A DNA stretch of 64,000 nt from Bacteroidota bacterium (lineage in GTDB: Bacteria; Bacteroidota; Bacteroidia; Bacteroidales; F082): assembly GCA_018336075.1 (NCBI GenBank), contig JAGXRB010000098.1, positions 38,219 through 102,218 of the forward strand, read 5' to 3'. The notes below the pieces were generated by a model that was given only the letters and a program-made list of their open reading frames with translations, was not told the origin of the DNA and made no database searches. Positions 38,955 through 47,560 of this stretch are shown here, piece after piece. Position numbers and translations under genes: made by a program. Positions within the stretch are counted from its first letter, which is position 1. The number at the start of each line of letters is the position of its first letter.

Positions 38955-40022
38955 ATGAAAATGATGAGAAAAATAAGTATGATGATCGCCATGATAATGG
39001 TCGCATCTTTGACATTTATGTCATGTACTAAGGAAGGTCCTGCTGGTTTACCAGGTAAGGATGGAAAAGATGGAACAAATGGTACTAACGGTATCAACGG
39101 ACAAGACGGCACTGCTGGTTGTATCGCCTGCCATGACAACAGTCAGGTTAATTTTGCTGTTACACAACAGTGGGAAATGTCTAAACATGCCACCGGTGGC
39201 TTGTATGTGCGCAACTCAAATAACTGCGCTGGTTGTCACACAAGTCAGGGTTTCCGCGAAATGATTGCAGCTGCAACTCCAAATGCCAACACCGCCGGAA
39301 CAATTCAAAACCCAGTTCCACCGAACTGCTACACTTGCCACAACATTCACTCAACCTACTCACCTGCTGACTGGTCACTAGCTACAACAGCTAATGTCAC
39401 CCTTCGCATCAAGCCTGAGGCAACACATGATTTTGGAAAAGGTAATCTTTGCGCTACCTGTCATCAGCCACGTATTCCAAGTCCAATGCCTGTTGTAGGC
39501 GGCCCAGATATTACTATTACAAGTGCAAACTGGGGACCTCACTACGGTGCTCAAGCTACGATTGTATCCGGTAAAGGTGGTGTTGAATTCGGAACCGGAT
39601 ATACCAACTCTTTCCATACTGCTGGCGTTGCTAACAGTTGTGTTGGTTGCCACGGCGGTGATGCTAACGGTATCAATGGTGGTGGACATATGTTCAATTT
39701 AGGGTATACAACTTCTACTGGTGCTGATGCTGTTATCACAACTACATGCACAAGCTGTCATACAGATGCAACATCACTTAATGCACTCATGGCTCTGAAG
39801 AAAGAGGAACTCAATACATTGTTATTGCAACTTAGACTAAGACTAAAAGATATTGGTATTATGCATGCAACCACTGACCGCATTGTTCCAGGAACATGGA
39901 CATCAGCCCAGGCAGGTGCTTTCATTAACCACAACCTTGTTAAGTATGATCACAGTAATGGTGTTCACAACTTCCCATATGCCAAGAAACTTCTTGAAAA
40001 CTCCCTTGCTGCCATTCAGTAA
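38955..40022 (+). CDS. Hexaheme c-type cytochrome lipoprotein with collagen-like (GXY)9 spacer
   Basis: Lipobox TFMSC; GPAGLPGKDGKDGTNGTNGINGQDGTA; six CXXCH (CIACH, CAGCH, CYTCH, CATCH, CVGCH, CTSCH). Confidence 0.9.
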   Translation: MKMMRKISMMIAMIMVASLTFMSCTKEGPAGLPGKDGKDGTNGTNGINGQDGTAGCIACHDNSQVNFAVTQQWEMSKHATGGLYVRNSNNCAGCHTSQGFREMIAAATPNANTAGTIQNPVPPNCYTCHNIHSTYSPADWSLATTANVTLRIKPEATHDFGKGNLCATCHQPRIPSPMPVVGGPDITITSANWGPHYGAQATIVSGKGGVEFGTGYTNSFHTAGVANSCVGCHGGDANGINGGGHMFNLGYTTSTGADAVITTTCTSCHTDATSLNALMALKKEELNTLLLQLRLRLKDIGIMHATTDRIVPGTWTSAQAGAFINHNLVKYDHSNGVHNFPYAKKLLENSLAAIQ

Positions 40023-40040
40023 GCTTTAAAAATATCGCTT

Positions 40041-40078
40041 CAGTTGAGCAGGCTTCGGGAACGGAACCTGCTCAATTG
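40041..40078 (+). terminator. Stem-loop after the hexaheme gene
   Basis: CAGTTGAGCAGG / CCTGCTCAATTG stem with one G.T pair; weak U-tract. Confidence 0.55.
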
Positions 40079-40200
40079 TTGTCAGAAAACAGTAAATCAA
40101 ACTAACTACTCAAGTTGAATTTAGTCTTAAAATCAGTCAGAATAATTTTTAAGAGTATCTTTACAGCTAACATAATCGATTAATCATTAATAATAATATT

Positions 40201-40584
40201 ATGAAATCACGGCAAATACTTGCGATTTTTACACTGCTTTTGGCCGGTTTACTCACATCATGTGAGTATGAATTCATCGTTCCTGATGTGCCGGTAATTG
40301 ACCCAGAAGTACCCATCAAATTTTCAGAGCAAATTGTACCAATTTTCACGAGTGGTAATGCATGTACAGCCTGCCATAAAACAGGAAGCACTCCACCGGA
40401 TTTAACAGCCGATAGAGCCTACAATGCAATAGTTCCTGCTCTTGTCAATACAGCCGATCCTGAATCAAGCAGTATTTATTGGTATGCTCACCCAAATTCA
40501 AGCTCCCATAGCTGGAAAAAGTATTCTGCTGCTGAAGCGGCCATAATTCTGGAGTGGATCAAACAAGGAGCGAAAAATAATTAA
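40201..40584 (+). CDS. Monoheme c-type cytochrome lipoprotein
   Basis: Lipobox LLTSC; single CTACH; FSEQIVPIFTSGNACTACHKTGSTPPDLT; C-terminal EAAIILEWIKQGAKN. Confidence 0.87.
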   Translation: MKSRQILAIFTLLLAGLLTSCEYEFIVPDVPVIDPEVPIKFSEQIVPIFTSGNACTACHKTGSTPPDLTADRAYNAIVPALVNTADPESSSIYWYAHPNSSSHSWKKYSAAEAAIILEWIKQGAKNN

Positions 40585-40596
40585 TACCTAATAGAC

Positions 40597-41478
40597 ATGA
40601 AAAAGACTCTTTATATAATGATCATGATGTTGGTTTTTGGCCTAACAGGTATTGCTCAAGACGAAACATCCGAGCCGGCAAAGGAAAAGGACAGACCTGT
40701 CAGACCACCATTCCAGAGTGGGTATCTCATCGATAATCAAACTACCTATATCCCATCACAGGGGACACTTGAGTATGTGATTCAACATAAGTTCGGCAAC
40801 ATGAATAATGGGTTTTCTGATCTTTTCGGTTTATATGCTCCCGGAGCAAATGTCCGTATGGTCATGAATTATGTGGTCATGAAAAACGTTCAGGTTGGAT
40901 ACGGTCTTACACGTTTGAATATGTACAGCGACTTTAACGCGAAATGGACAATTCTTGAACAAACGAGAAACAATACTATTCCAGTAGCTGTTGGTTTGTA
41001 TGGCAATATCGCAATCGATGGACGCAATGAAAAAGCATTTGGAAAAGATTATGCTTTTACAAACAGATTGTCCTATTTTTCTCAATTGATCGTTGGCAGA
41101 AAAGTAAACGATTGGTTGTCTGTACAAGCGAATGTAAGCTTTACGCATTTCAACAAAACTGATTCTCTGATTGACCATGATAAAATTTCTGTTGGGATTA
41201 ATGGTCGTGCGCAATTTTCACCACAGTCGTCAATCCTTTTCCAGTATGATGTACCACTGAAAATTCAAGGAATTGCTGAACACAGAGAATTTACAAACCC
41301 ATCAAAACCAAACCTTGGAATAGGATGGGAAATATCTACAAGCACACACGCATTTCATCTTTTTGTTTCAACAGCCGGCGCAATTGTACCGCAGCACAAT
41401 GCGATGTACAACAACAATGACTGGACTAAAGGAGAACTGATGTTTGGGTTTTCAATTACCCGACTTTGGAGTTTTTAA
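40597..41478 (+). CDS. DUF5777-type outer-membrane beta-barrel protein
   Basis: Signal peptide; IPSQGTLEYVIQHKFGNMNNGFSDLFGLYAPGANVRMVMNY; alternating beta pattern; C-terminal aromatic residue. Confidence 0.8.
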   Translation: MKKTLYIMIMMLVFGLTGIAQDETSEPAKEKDRPVRPPFQSGYLIDNQTTYIPSQGTLEYVIQHKFGNMNNGFSDLFGLYAPGANVRMVMNYVVMKNVQVGYGLTRLNMYSDFNAKWTILEQTRNNTIPVAVGLYGNIAIDGRNEKAFGKDYAFTNRLSYFSQLIVGRKVNDWLSVQANVSFTHFNKTDSLIDHDKISVGINGRAQFSPQSSILFQYDVPLKIQGIAEHREFTNPSKPNLGIGWEISTSTHAFHLFVSTAGAIVPQHNAMYNNNDWTKGELMFGFSITRLWSF

Positions 41479-41507
41479 TATAATTAACCTCTAAAAAGGA
41501 AATCACT

Positions 41508-41924
41508 ATGAAAACAAAAATCATTATTTTAAGCATTATTTTTCTGGGATCAATGACTCTTATGTCATTAAGTTTTCCACAGGATCAGAAAAAAGGTCCT
41601 GCATGGGAAATTCCGGCAAAATACAAAAGCATGACTAACCCTGATAAAGGAGATGCTGATTCCGAGAAACTTGGAAAAGCACTTTATGCAAAACACTGCC
41701 GTTCATGTCATGGCAATACCGGGTTGGCTGATGGTCCAAAAGCTAAGAATCTTGAAACATGGCCAGGTGATTTTTCTGTTGCAAAATTCCATGCTGCTAC
41801 AGATGGTGAATTGTATTTTAAATCAATAATTGGACGTGATGAAATGCCTAATTTTGAAAAAAGCATACCAGATGAAGAGTCAAGATGGGCAATCATCAAT
41901 TATATCAGGACTTTTAAAAAGTAA
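41508..41924 (+). CDS. Small monoheme c-type cytochrome
   Basis: Signal peptide; YAKHCRSCHGNTGLADGPKAKNLETWPGDFS; ISNxxx-like distal Met (GRDEMPNF). Confidence 0.92.
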   Translation: MKTKIIILSIIFLGSMTLMSLSFPQDQKKGPAWEIPAKYKSMTNPDKGDADSEKLGKALYAKHCRSCHGNTGLADGPKAKNLETWPGDFSVAKFHAATDGELYFKSIIGRDEMPNFEKSIPDEESRWAIINYIRTFKK

Positions 41925-41978
41925 TCATTTTTGGCACAATTTTGGCATTAATTATTAACACACTTAAATTTATATGTT

Positions 41979-42398
41979 ATGAGAACTAAAATCTTTTATT
42001 TAGTATTAATCTTTGTTGGTTCGATGGCTTTCACAGCGTTCAACGTTCCACAGGATCAAAAAATTGGTGGCCCATGGGATATTCCGGCCAAGTACATCAG
42101 CATGAAGAACCCAAATAAAGCCGGTGACGCAGATGCAGAAAAACTAGGAAAAACCCTCTATGCTAAACATTGCCGTTCTTGCCACGGTAATGCCGGATTA
42201 GGTGATGGCCCAAAAGCTAAAAACCTTGAAACTTTCCCAGGCGATTTCTCAAGCGCAAAATTCCAGGCTTATAAAGATGGTGAATTGTATTTCATGTCTT
42301 ACATTGGCCGTGACGAAATGCCAAACTTTGAGAAAAACATTCCTGACGAAGAAAGTCGCTGGGCAATTGTCAGTTATATGAGATCACTGAAAAAATAA
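41979..42398 (+). CDS. Small monoheme c-type cytochrome (tandem paralog)
   Basis: YAKHCRSCHGNAGLGDGPKAKNLETFPGDFS; highly similar to 41508-41924. Confidence 0.92.
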   Translation: MRTKIFYLVLIFVGSMAFTAFNVPQDQKIGGPWDIPAKYISMKNPNKAGDADAEKLGKTLYAKHCRSCHGNAGLGDGPKAKNLETFPGDFSSAKFQAYKDGELYFMSYIGRDEMPNFEKNIPDEESRWAIVSYMRSLKK

Positions 42399-42439
42399 AA
42401 AATCTGTCTGCCAAAGGCTTAACAGTATTTGAATCAATG

Positions 42440-42495
42440 AAAGGTTTATAGCTCGGTTGTGACAGGATTACACCTAAAGTTATAAACCTTTTTTA
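42440..42495 (+). terminator. Stem-loop downstream of tandem cytochromes
   Basis: AAAGGTTTATA-N30-TATAAACCTTT followed by TTTT. Confidence 0.7.
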
Positions 42496-42596
42496 TTTGC
42501 TTGAAAGCACAGTTCTTTCCTAAACTCTATCAGCCCATATCATGATACTATACACCAAATTTTAAGCATTTTTAATGTAAATCAAAACCAAAAATC

Positions 42597-44096
42597 ATGA
42601 AACTACCAAAACATTATTTTAGCTGGACAACTTTTCTCGGAGGATTAATTGCCGTGATATCCTTGTTCATGATAATTATCTTGTTTTTAGCTTCACTTGT
42701 TTTAGGTGTAGGAGATAATTATTCGGGGCTTTTTACATTTATCATACTGCCAGCAGTGATGATTGCCGGACTTGCACTAATGTTTATTGGCTTGATCAGA
42801 AGCAGAAAGAAAAGAAGGTTGCAATCGTCTGAAACCGCAAAGCTTCCAATCGTTGACTTCAATGATCCTAAACAGCGTATGATTGTTTTTGTTCTTACAA
42901 TAGGCTTGTCCGTTTTTGTAGTTTTATCTGCTTTGGGCGGCTATCAGGCTTTTCATTACACAGAATCTAATCAATTTTGTGGTACAGTTTGTCATTCTGT
43001 TATGGAGCCTGAATATACAGCTTATCAAGGATCTGCCCACGCAAGGGTAGATTGTGTTGAATGTCATGTTGGCTCCGGAGTAAATTGGTATGTAAAATCA
43101 AAACTGTCAGGATTATATCAGGTATACTCTGTCATGGCCAATGCATACCCGCGCCCGATTCCCACGCCTTTGCATGATTTACGTCCTGCTCAGGAAACCT
43201 GTGAAAAATGCCACTGGCCTGAGAAATTCTACGATAGAAAATTTGTTTTTCACAAACATTATCTTGCTGATGAGGAGAATACGGAGTGGGATATTGCAAT
43301 GGTTATGAAAACCGGACCCGCCTATCGGGCACTTGGATTGCAGGAGGGTATCCACTGGCACATCAATTCTAATGTAAAAATTGAATATGCCTCCACAAAT
43401 ATTAAAAGAGACACCATTATTTTAGTAAAATATACAGATTTGCTTTCAGGCGAAACCCATATTTATATGGATGAAACTTATCCTTTAAATCAGGATCAGA
43501 TTTCAAATCTTGAATTCAGAACCATGGATTGTTTAGATTGCCATAACAGACCATCACATGATTATAAATCTCCGCAAAGATTTTTTGACGATGCGATGAC
43601 TTCTGGAAAAATATCCAGCGACCTGCCTGATATTAAAGTAGCTGCTATGGATATACTTCGCAATGTGTTTCCAACAAAAGACAGCGCTTTCAGTTATATT
43701 GAAAGCGAGATTTATAGCTATTATGACATGCTCTACCCCGAATTGATGGAAACTGATAAGGAAACAATAGACAGAGCAATATTGGCAATTAAAGAAGGGT
43801 ACTCGAGAAATGTTTTTCCTTACATGAAGGCTGACTGGAAAGCTTACCCAAATTTTATGGGTCATATTGAAAACGATGGATGTTACCGCTGTCATAATGA
43901 TAGATTCAAAAGCAAAAGGCAGACCAGAACCATATCACGTGATTGTACACTCTGTCATCTTATAAAGCAACAAGGACCTCCGGGTGAAATGATGTATGCT
44001 ACAGGAAATGATTTTCTGGAGTTTGTACATCCAGTTGACATAAAAGGAAAATGGAAAACGATGTTTTGTGCGGAATGTCATAAAGAATTATACTAA
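42597..44096 (+). CDS. NapC/NirT-family membrane multiheme cytochrome (six CXXCH plus one CX3CH)
   Basis: Two N-terminal TM segments then FCGTVCHSVMEPEYTAYQGSAHARVDCVECHVGSGVNWYVKSKLSG; further CEKCH, CLDCH, CYRCH, CTLCH, CAECH. Confidence 0.92.
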   Translation: MKLPKHYFSWTTFLGGLIAVISLFMIIILFLASLVLGVGDNYSGLFTFIILPAVMIAGLALMFIGLIRSRKKRRLQSSETAKLPIVDFNDPKQRMIVFVLTIGLSVFVVLSALGGYQAFHYTESNQFCGTVCHSVMEPEYTAYQGSAHARVDCVECHVGSGVNWYVKSKLSGLYQVYSVMANAYPRPIPTPLHDLRPAQETCEKCHWPEKFYDRKFVFHKHYLADEENTEWDIAMVMKTGPAYRALGLQEGIHWHINSNVKIEYASTNIKRDTIILVKYTDLLSGETHIYMDETYPLNQDQISNLEFRTMDCLDCHNRPSHDYKSPQRFFDDAMTSGKISSDLPDIKVAAMDILRNVFPTKDSAFSYIESEIYSYYDMLYPELMETDKETIDRAILAIKEGYSRNVFPYMKADWKAYPNFMGHIENDGCYRCHNDRFKSKRQTRTISRDCTLCHLIKQQGPPGEMMYATGNDFLEFVHPVDIKGKWKTMFCAECHKELY

Positions 44097-44357
44097 TTAT
44101 TTATGCTATTTATAATTGGATTATTTATAAATCAAGAATGCTAAATGTATGATATATAATGATATAAGTAAAAGCCTATATTTACGGTTTTCAAAATCAT
44201 ATTTCTGATAATAAGGAGATGTGTTGAATTTTCTTACATTCGCGAAATGAATAAAAATTTCAATTTAGCAGCACACTTTAACTGATTTTATAAAAAATAG
44301 ACACATGGGGTTTAAACCCACACAATATTACTTTAGGATTATATTAATTAACTATAT

Positions 44358-45314
44358 ATGCAAAATAAATTACTGATAACCATCATTGCCATCATGCTTA
44401 TTTGGGTGCATTTACCCGCCAGTTCACAGGTCAATATGGAGGACGAACCTGCAAACCTTGAGGGAAACAAACATTGTTTCGATTGTCATGCCAATAAAAT
44501 ATATTCCTACGAGAACGAAATGACAGGCCGCATTGATCGAAAAGCAATGAATCCTAATTTTATCTACAACCCTGATGACTTTTACAAGGGAGTTCACAGG
44601 CATTTTAGTTGTACCGACTGTCACTCTCCGGATTATGAAACTTTTCCTCATCAGGCAGAATTACGCCTTGAAGAAATGTATTCCTGCATGGATTGCCATG
44701 GCGGCGACCCTACCTATGCGCAATACCATTTTGATCTGATTGATGATGAGTTTCATAAAAGTGTTCACTCTACCAAACATGATGAGACTTTCAATTGCTG
44801 GATGTGTCATGACCCACATTCATACAGATCAATGACAAGAGGCAACTTTAAGGTTTCAGAAATAGTTACTTATCACAATAATGTTTGTGCAAGTTGTCAC
44901 GATAACCCTGATCACTTCCAACGTATAAGCGATAGTCTCAAAATGCCATTGGAGCAAATACATTCGTTTTTACCTAACTATAAACTTCATTTTTCCGCGG
45001 TGAGATGTATTGAGTGTCATACCTCTGTAGAAGATACCATGTGGGTAGCTCATAATATATTAGAAAAAGAATTGGCAGTAAAAAAATGTGTTGAGTGTCA
45101 CTCTGCAAACACAATGCTCATGTCATCACTATATAAATACCAAAATATTGAAGCACGTCGCAACAGAGGAACACTTAATGCTGTCTTTTTGAATGAATCC
45201 TATGTTATTGGTGCCAACCGAAATGTTTATCTCAATATCTTGAGTCTGGTCCTTTTTGGTATGACTATCCTGGGCATTATGATTCACGTCTACTTCCGAA
45301 TTAAAAGCAAATAA
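44358..45314 (+). CDS. Heptaheme c-type cytochrome with C-terminal TM anchor
   Basis: Signal peptide; seven CXXCH (CFDCH, CTDCH, CMDCH, CWMCH, CASCH, CIECH, CVECH); C-terminal VYLNILSLVLFGMTILGIMIHVYF. Confidence 0.92.
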   Translation: MQNKLLITIIAIMLIWVHLPASSQVNMEDEPANLEGNKHCFDCHANKIYSYENEMTGRIDRKAMNPNFIYNPDDFYKGVHRHFSCTDCHSPDYETFPHQAELRLEEMYSCMDCHGGDPTYAQYHFDLIDDEFHKSVHSTKHDETFNCWMCHDPHSYRSMTRGNFKVSEIVTYHNNVCASCHDNPDHFQRISDSLKMPLEQIHSFLPNYKLHFSAVRCIECHTSVEDTMWVAHNILEKELAVKKCVECHSANTMLMSSLYKYQNIEARRNRGTLNAVFLNESYVIGANRNVYLNILSLVLFGMTILGIMIHVYFRIKSK

Positions 45315-45317
45315 AAA

Positions 45318-45935
45318 ATGTCAGAAAAACTATATTTATATCCTGTTTGGCTGAGACTTTGGCACGGCATCAATGCCATTTTGTTTCTGGCTCTCATCGC
45401 CACCGGCATCAGCATGCAGTATTCAAGCCCAGATGCACCGCTTATTCGTTTTGACCTTGCCGTTAAGTGGCATAATATTGCCGGTGTGATCTTATCGCTC
45501 AACTACCTCATTTTTGTGCTGGGAAATCTGACTACAGGAAATGGGAAATATTACAAAATTGTGTTGAAAGGCTATGTGCAAAAAGTTCTCAAACAAATGG
45601 ACTATTATTTGCGAGGCACTTTTAAAGGTGAGCACACTCCTTTTCCTGTTACTAAAAAGAGAAAGTTTAATCCTCTGCAAAAACTTACTTATGTAGGTGC
45701 TTTGTATATGCTCATGCCTGTCATTATATTGACAGGACTTGCTTTACTATTTCCTGAATTTATCATTGATAAAGTGTTTAATTTCAGCGGAATATATTTA
45801 ACTGCTCTTTTGCACGGTGTTGTCGGATTTTTACTCTCTTTGTTTCTGGTTGTACACGTTTATTTTTCAACGATGGGATCAACCCCAACCAGTAATTTTA
45901 AGGGTATGATGAGCGGATGGCATGAGCCTCACTGA
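45318..45935 (+). CDS. Cytochrome b/b561-type membrane subunit (thiosulfate reductase / HydC-like)
   Basis: LYPVWLRLWHGINAILFLALIATGISMQY, WHNIAGVILSLNYLIFV, LHGVVGFLLSLFLVVHVYFSTMG; conserved His in TM helices. Confidence 0.9.
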   Translation: MSEKLYLYPVWLRLWHGINAILFLALIATGISMQYSSPDAPLIRFDLAVKWHNIAGVILSLNYLIFVLGNLTTGNGKYYKIVLKGYVQKVLKQMDYYLRGTFKGEHTPFPVTKKRKFNPLQKLTYVGALYMLMPVIILTGLALLFPEFIIDKVFNFSGIYLTALLHGVVGFLLSLFLVVHVYFSTMGSTPTSNFKGMMSGWHEPH

Positions 45936-46041
45936 TAATTTTATTTAAAACTACAGTGTTGTAAACTGCTGTTTCAATACTTTTGCTGACCATTAAGTTT
46001 ATATTTCTTCATCTTTGTCACTAAAATCAAAATTCAATACA

Positions 46042-46755
46042 ATGAAATCAAATCTATTTCTATTTATAGCGCTGCTGACAATTGCAGCCTGCCAGCCCAA
46101 ATCTTCTGGAGTTGACTATGCCGTTGACCCATACAACCGCACGGTCGTTGTTGACGAAGTTCTGCAAACAAGTTCTTACAGCTATCTCCAGGTTACAGAA
46201 AACAAAGAGCAATACTGGATGGCCGTTACATTGGCCGATGTTAAAAAAGGCTCTACCTATTATTTCTCTGAAGTCATGGAAATGAATGATTTCTACAGCA
46301 AAGAGCTCGACCGTAATTTTGAAAGTATATTTTTTGTCGGTAATTTAAGCGACAAACCAATTCCAGCGCAGCCACAAACAATGCAAAGTACGCCTCAAAC
46401 AGGCATCAGACCTGAAATTCAAAAACAAGATTTAAGCATAGAACCGGTTGATGGAAGTATAAGTCTGGCCGAACTTTACGAAAGAAGACTTGAACTGGAT
46501 GGCAAAACGGTTAAAGTAGTCGGTCAGGTAGCTAAGTTCAACCCAGGAATCATGAGCCGAAACTGGGTTCACATTCAGGATGGAACCGGAACCGAAGAAT
46601 TCTTTGATCTGACAGTTACTACACAAGATATGGTTTCACCAGGTGATATTATCCTTTTTGAAGGAAAGATTACACTTCAGAAAGATTTCGGATCTGGGTA
46701 TTATTATGAAATAATTATGGAAGAGGCAAAGGCTTCAAAACTGAGTTTACAATAA
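46042..46755 (+). CDS. Lipoprotein with OB-fold-like C-terminal domain
   Basis: Lipobox LLTIAAC; VVDEVLQTSSYSYLQVTENKEQYWMAV; LDGKTVKVVGQVAKFNPGIMSRNWVHIQDGTG; start at internal ATG. Confidence 0.7.
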   Translation: MKSNLFLFIALLTIAACQPKSSGVDYAVDPYNRTVVVDEVLQTSSYSYLQVTENKEQYWMAVTLADVKKGSTYYFSEVMEMNDFYSKELDRNFESIFFVGNLSDKPIPAQPQTMQSTPQTGIRPEIQKQDLSIEPVDGSISLAELYERRLELDGKTVKVVGQVAKFNPGIMSRNWVHIQDGTGTEEFFDLTVTTQDMVSPGDIILFEGKITLQKDFGSGYYYEIIMEEAKASKLSLQ

Positions 46756-46781
46756 ACGGGTCTACACCCAAGACACGGAAG

Positions 46782-46826
46782 CAGCGCCTGATTTCTATAC
46801 CAAATGGAAATTAAGCGCTGTTTTTT
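46782..46826 (+). terminator. Rho-independent terminator
   Basis: CAGCGCctgATTTC..GAAATtaaGCGCTG then TTTTTT. Confidence 0.85.
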
Positions 46827-46865
46827 GTTTTGGGAGAATCCGGAAAAATATCAATTTTTAGCTTT

Positions 46866-47546
46866 ATGTCGAAAAGAAATTTCTATTTAACACTTCTGTT
46901 GGTGCTACAGTTCAATCTTTTAGCTCAGGACTGGGCTGACCTTGGCCGTTATCGGGAAGATAATGCCAGACTTATCGAATCAAAATCAAGTGAAAACAAC
47001 GTTGTTTTTATAGGCAACTCAATCACCGACAGCTGGCCATCTTATATGCCTGAATTTTTTCAGGAAAATCATTATATCGGCAGAGGCATCAGCGGTCAGA
47101 CAACACCGCAGATGCTTGTCCGTTTCAGACCGGATGTGATAGCATTATCACCGGCCGCAGTAGTTATTCTGGCCGGAACCAACGATATTGCTGAAAATAC
47201 AGGGCGGGCAACTATTGAGGAAATTTTTGGCAATATTTGTTCCATGGTTGAGCTGGCCGCAGCAAATAATATCAAGGTTGTTTTGTGCGCTGTTTTGCCT
47301 GCTTTCGATTATCCCTGGAGACCGGGTTTGGAGCCTGCTGAAAAAATAGTGCGCCTTAACAGCCTTCTGAAAGATTATGCCAACAAAAACGGCCATGTTT
47401 TTCTGGATTATCATGGTCAGATGGCTGACAAAAAGAATGGATTGATTGAAACTTATACCTATGATGGCGTTCATCCAAATGATGCCGGATATAAACTGAT
47501 GGCCGCAATGGTTAAGGAAGTTCTTTCAACGATTTTAAAACAATGA
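46866..47546 (+). CDS. SGNH/GDSL-type esterase (PAF-acetylhydrolase-like)
   Basis: VVFIGNSITDSWPSY, GRGISGQTTPQML, VVILAGTNDIAENTG, YDGVHPNDAGYKLM. Confidence 0.93.
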   Translation: MSKRNFYLTLLLVLQFNLLAQDWADLGRYREDNARLIESKSSENNVVFIGNSITDSWPSYMPEFFQENHYIGRGISGQTTPQMLVRFRPDVIALSPAAVVILAGTNDIAENTGRATIEEIFGNICSMVELAAANNIKVVLCAVLPAFDYPWRPGLEPAEKIVRLNSLLKDYANKNGHVFLDYHGQMADKKNGLIETYTYDGVHPNDAGYKLMAAMVKEVLSTILKQ

Positions 47547-47560
47547 TCTTTTATAAAAGC

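Noticed and set aside
42572-42585. TTAATGTAAATCAA, an FNR-like site (one mismatch from TTGAT-N4-ATCAA) before the NapC-type gene
   Set aside because: Only about 11 bp from the start codon and in AT-rich DNA; position is poor for activation and such near matches are expected by chance.
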